Source: Pedosphaera sp.
GTDB taxonomy: Bacteria; Verrucomicrobiota; Verrucomicrobiia; Limisphaerales; UBA9464
Direction of reading: 5' to 3'
Assembly: GCA_009695405.1 (NCBI GenBank)
Contig: SIAZ01000041.1
Location: forward strand, 1 to 17,397
DNA: 17,397 bases
Positions 15,052 through 17,397 of this stretch are shown here, piece after piece. The notes beneath the pieces are model-generated. The model was not told the DNA's origin and searched no databases. It worked only from the letters and a program-made list of their open reading frames with translations. Position 1 is the stretch's first letter; the number at the start of each line of letters is the position of its first letter. The position numbers were made by a program, and so were the translations under genes.

Positions 15052-15082
15052 GAAAATTCGGTGTGGGTATTTATTTTTTGAG

Positions 15083-16576
15083 ATGAACTATTCATTGATC
15101 ATCGTGGAAATCACAGCAGTCCTGATCGGACTAGGTGTGCTAATGACAGACCTGTGGATATCGCCTACGGCTCGTAAGGGGCTAGGGTATTCGGCCGCTG
15201 TCGCATTAGGGTGTTTACTCGCCTTCGCAACCGGATCGCTCGCACCTCAGCACGGACTCGGTTTCCGTGACTCTTTCGTTGTCGACGACCTCGCGCGGTT
15301 TTTCAAAGCATTCTTTTTGTTCGGTGCTATCGTGGTTATTCTGATGACTGTCGAATTTTCATCAAGGATTGCCTCAGGCTTATCGGAATTCTTCGCCTTG
15401 GTAATCTTCGCACTTGTGGGAATGCTCTTCGCGGCTTCTGCCAATGACCTCGTCCTACTCTTTGTTAGTCTCGAACTTATTACAGTCACATTTTACATTC
15501 TCACCAGTTTCCAACGTAACCGACTGGCCTCTTTAGAAGCTGGGGTTAAGTATTTGATACTGGGTGCTGTGGCTTCCGCTTTCATGGTCTTTGGAATCGC
15601 TTTAATTTTCGGTTCAGCAAATTCAACAAACTTTCGTGTCATTGCAGCGCATCAGACAGAATTAGCTACGTCTCCTGTGTTTCTCATGGGGTTGTTGTTG
15701 GTTTTGGCGGGCTTGGGTTTCAAGATCGCTGCCTTCCCTTTTCAAGCTTGGGCGCCAGATGTTTACCAAGGTTCTCCGGCACCCGCCACAGCCTTCTTAG
15801 CTGTTGGTTCCAAGGCGGCAGGCTTTGTTCTCCTAATCCGTCTTCTAACTCAAGCTGTTCCACAGATTACCGCGGAATGGAGCCGACTCTTGGTGGTAAT
15901 GTCTGCCGCAACCATTATTTATGGAAGTCTTTGTGCGATCCCACAGCGTAATCTCAAGCGGTTGATGGGCTATTCTTCAATCGCCAACGCTGGTTATCTC
16001 TTACTGGGAATTGTAGCAATGACCCGCTCAGGTTCCACGGCGATGCTGTTTTATCTCGGAGGATATTTCTTTACCGTGTTAGCTGCATTTACAGCGATGT
16101 GTGCTCTCGCTGAACACGTCGAGACTGACGAAATCGCCGGTCTCGCTGGATTAGGCCGACGTTCACCCTTCTTGGCGGCATCACTCACTTTGTCCCTGGT
16201 CTCGCTTGCGGGTATTCCGCCAATGGTGGGATTCTTCGGTAAAGTTTTACTTCTTCGTTCTGTCTTCGAATCCGCGCCGGGGCATCCAGATTTATATCTC
16301 TTACTAGGGGTTGCAGTGATTGGAGTTGTGATTTCACTTTATTATTATTTGGGGATCATTCGTTCCATTTATTGGGGCGGTAATACCCCTAATCTAACCC
16401 CCATTCGGACATCCTTAGGAACCAAGGTCGCACTGGGAACGTGCATCGCAGGGATGGTATTTCTGGGAATTGTTCCAAACGGTTATCTGCGAATCGCCGA
16501 GACGGCTGTTGCGGGAATGGAGTCGGCGGTTGGGGGGCTTAAATCGCCTGCTGTTAAAAAAGTTTCCGCTCACTAA
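15083..16576 (+). CDS. nuoN: NADH-quinone oxidoreductase subunit N
   Basis: A 497-aa antiporter-like membrane subunit with 14 helices, the usual size. Conserved charged residues are Glu131 (V-S-L-E-L-I-T-V), Lys157 (G-V-K-Y-L-I-L-G), Lys214 (G-F-K-I-A-A-F-P-F-Q-A-W-A-P-D-V-Y-Q-G), Lys244 (V-G-S-K-A-A-G) and Lys387 (P-M-V-G-F-F-G-K-V-L-L). The Q-A-W-A-P-D-V-Y signature separates it from NuoL and NuoM. It is the last gene of the operon, 31 bases after nuoM. After its stop come about 115 bases without a gene or clear terminator, then an IS66 remnant on the other strand. Confidence 0.98.
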   Translation: MNYSLIIVEITAVLIGLGVLMTDLWISPTARKGLGYSAAVALGCLLAFATGSLAPQHGLGFRDSFVVDDLARFFKAFFLFGAIVVILMTVEFSSRIASGLSEFFALVIFALVGMLFAASANDLVLLFVSLELITVTFYILTSFQRNRLASLEAGVKYLILGAVASAFMVFGIALIFGSANSTNFRVIAAHQTELATSPVFLMGLLLVLAGLGFKIAAFPFQAWAPDVYQGSPAPATAFLAVGSKAAGFVLLIRLLTQAVPQITAEWSRLLVVMSAATIIYGSLCAIPQRNLKRLMGYSSIANAGYLLLGIVAMTRSGSTAMLFYLGGYFFTVLAAFTAMCALAEHVETDEIAGLAGLGRRSPFLAASLTLSLVSLAGIPPMVGFFGKVLLLRSVFESAPGHPDLYLLLGVAVIGVVISLYYYLGIIRSIYWGGNTPNLTPIRTSLGTKVALGTCIAGMVFLGIVPNGYLRIAETAVAGMESAVGGLKSPAVKKVSAH

Positions 16577-16690
16577 GATCACCGATAGATGGCATGAGAT
16601 GCAGCGTACGCCAGCCCCGCGGTTTCCTAGTTAGCGAAAGTAAGATAGTATTCAATCGAAGACGGGGGGAAGAAAAGTTGACCGACCGGA
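16577..16690. other. Short gap after nuoN
   Basis: No gene and no convincing intrinsic terminator for the nuo operon is seen here. The gap probably contains the 3' end of the IS66-type element, but I do not recognise a terminal inverted repeat. Confidence 0.4.
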
Positions 16691-17252
16691 TTAGGCGTTC
16701 GCCGGTTTCCAGTTCCAAGGCAGGAGTTCGGCAACGGTAGGGTTCGTTGCATGGGAATACACCGCAACGCATCCGTCAACCCTGTCACCGGATCTAATCC
16801 GTATTGTCGTGCAGTTATTAAAACACTGTAAATCAACGCACTCCTGCGTCCGAGTGCCCAATGAAGAGCCAGTTCTTCTCCCTAATACAGGTTGGGCGAA
16901 TGGCGTTCTCAACCAGATTATTATCGATCTCATAAACGCCCTCTTCCAGATATCGCTGCAATGCCGTCCATTGTCCTAGGGTTTAGCTGATCGCCTTACC
17001 TAGCGGGCATTTTGGGTAGGATCAGCGAATTATTTCGCCCAAGTTCTAAGGTGATCAAGGCGATCAATCGCTTTGGCTCTTATCGGATCATCGCTCAAAG
17101 CATCGTGAAACTTCCGCCGCGCATGGGCCCAACACGCTAACCGTTTGAGTCCCGGTCGATCCCGTTCCATCGCTCCGTAAAGGGCGTGCCCATTACTTTG
17201 GATTGTTCCATTAAATGTCTTCAGTATTTCGTCCGGCCCAGCTTATCCTCGA
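16691..17252 (-). pseudogene. IS66-family transposase (TnpC), decayed C-terminal remnant
   Basis: Read on the - strand, successive frames give the C-terminal half of an IS66 transposase. First AGPDEILKTFNGTIQSNG and C-W-A-H-A-R-R-K-F (17250-17060 or so), then L-P-K-M-P-A, then W-T-A-L-Q-R-Y-L-E-E-G with E-I-D-N-N-L-V-E-N-A-I-R-P and R-E-K-N-W-L-F-I-G (around 16968-16855), then I-Y-S-V-L-I-T-A-R-Q-Y-G-L-D-P, and finally V-A-E-L-L-P-W-N-W before TAA at 16693. At least three stop codons and several frameshifts separate these pieces. The catalytic Asp of the Q-S-D-G-Y motif is Asn here, while the Glu of the N-N-x-x-E motif remains. The N-terminal half is absent; the DruA-type repeat begins exactly where IS66 similarity ends, at 17252/17253. 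Confidence 0.88.
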
Positions 17253-17397
17253 CCGGTGCATTCACAAGTTGTCGGTGAATGAGCTGGACTACCGGTGGCA
17301 AAGAGCTCATAAAGCAGGGCGTGCTTAAAGAACTAGTATTGCAAGGGCGACGGATGGGATCTGAGGAAGTGGAGTGGTTACGGAGATGGATTGAGGA
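17253..17397 (+). repeat. Right copy of the inverted repeat: 5' end of the DruA-type element
   Basis: This copy pairs with 380-525 on the other strand and runs off the window. It has a perfect 7-base hairpin, CATTCAC (17259-17265) and GTGAATG (17275-17281), with a 9-base loop. The left edge at 17253 (CCGGTGCATTCAC) is the same base at which the left copy meets IS256, so both copies share one defined end. Confidence 0.88.
17279..17397 (+). CDS. DruA/DUF4338-like protein, N-terminal part, cut by the window end
   Basis: From an ATG at 17279, which is the right half of the conserved hairpin, an open frame of 39 codons continues out of the window. From residue 15 onward it is nearly identical to the left copy (LQGRRMGSEEVEWLRRWIE). 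A GTG at 17321 is the other possible start and is shared with the left copy. Unlike the left copy there is no stop in the upstream part, so this one may be intact. The family name rests on the left copy, where more of the protein is visible. Function is unknown; the repeated presence suggests a mobile element gene and not a Druantia defence gene. Confidence 0.55.
   Translation, partial: MSWTTGGKELIKQGVLKELVLQGRRMGSEEVEWLRRWIE

Noticed and set aside
16986..17026. Inverted repeat GCTGATC ... GATCAGC, possible MITE or terminator
   Set aside because: The stretch continues the decayed IS66 reading frame on the - strand (L-P-K-M-P-A before, W-T-A-L-Q-R-Y after), so the symmetry is within coding remnant.

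Overview
The window is bacterial and mostly ordinary core metabolism: a near-complete proton-pumping NADH:quinone oxidoreductase (complex I) operon, nuoB to nuoN, on the + strand. It is preceded by a small operon for the N-degron pathway (clpS, an unrecognised gene, aat) and bounded on both sides by decayed mobile elements. The genome looks moderate in GC. The ClpS type (W-x-D-P-V-N-L-M), the weak use of Shine-Dalgarno sequences, the NuoM variant and the repeated DruA/DUF4338-type element would fit a PVC-group bacterium, most likely Verrucomicrobiota. That assignment is inference from general impressions, not a proven match; Planctomycetota or Acidobacteriota cannot be excluded.

Layout. Positions 1-525 hold an outward-facing DruA/DUF4338-like gene fragment on the - strand with an in-frame amber codon. 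Positions 522-809 are the C-terminal remnant of an IS256-family transposase, cut by the DruA-type element. Positions 810-1041 are intergenic. Positions 1042-2479 are clpS, a 156-aa unknown and aat, joined by ATGA start/stop overlaps. Positions 2480-2594 are a regulatory region with a perfect palindrome matching the Rex operator (TTGTGAA-N4-TTCACAA), a probable promoter and a leader hairpin. Positions 2595-5583 are nuoBCDE. At 5671-5825 a complete tRNA-Gln(CTG) unit (promoter, gene with encoded CCA, terminator) lies antisense inside the operon. Positions 5834-16576 are nuoFGHIJKLMN. Positions 16691-17252 are a degenerate IS66 transposase remnant, and 17253-17397 is a second copy of the DruA-type element, inverted relative to the first.

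How it works together. NuoEFG form the NADH-oxidising arm, NuoBCDI carry electrons to quinone, and NuoHJKLMN are membrane proton-translocating subunits. All Fe-S ligand sets expected in NuoB, E, F, G and I are visible, including the NuoG N7 site. nuoA is absent from the cluster and must lie elsewhere if the enzyme works. The Rex-type operator suggests the operon responds to the NADH/NAD+ ratio. ClpS and Aat are functional partners: Aat adds Leu/Phe to protein N-termini and ClpS delivers such substrates to ClpAP.

No clearly new multi-gene system is visible. The points most worth a second look are the antisense tRNA unit inside the operon, the Rex-type site, the missing nuoA, the loss of the usual TM7 lysine in NuoM, and a repeated DruA-like mobile element whose edge is fixed by two independent junctions and carries a conserved hairpin.
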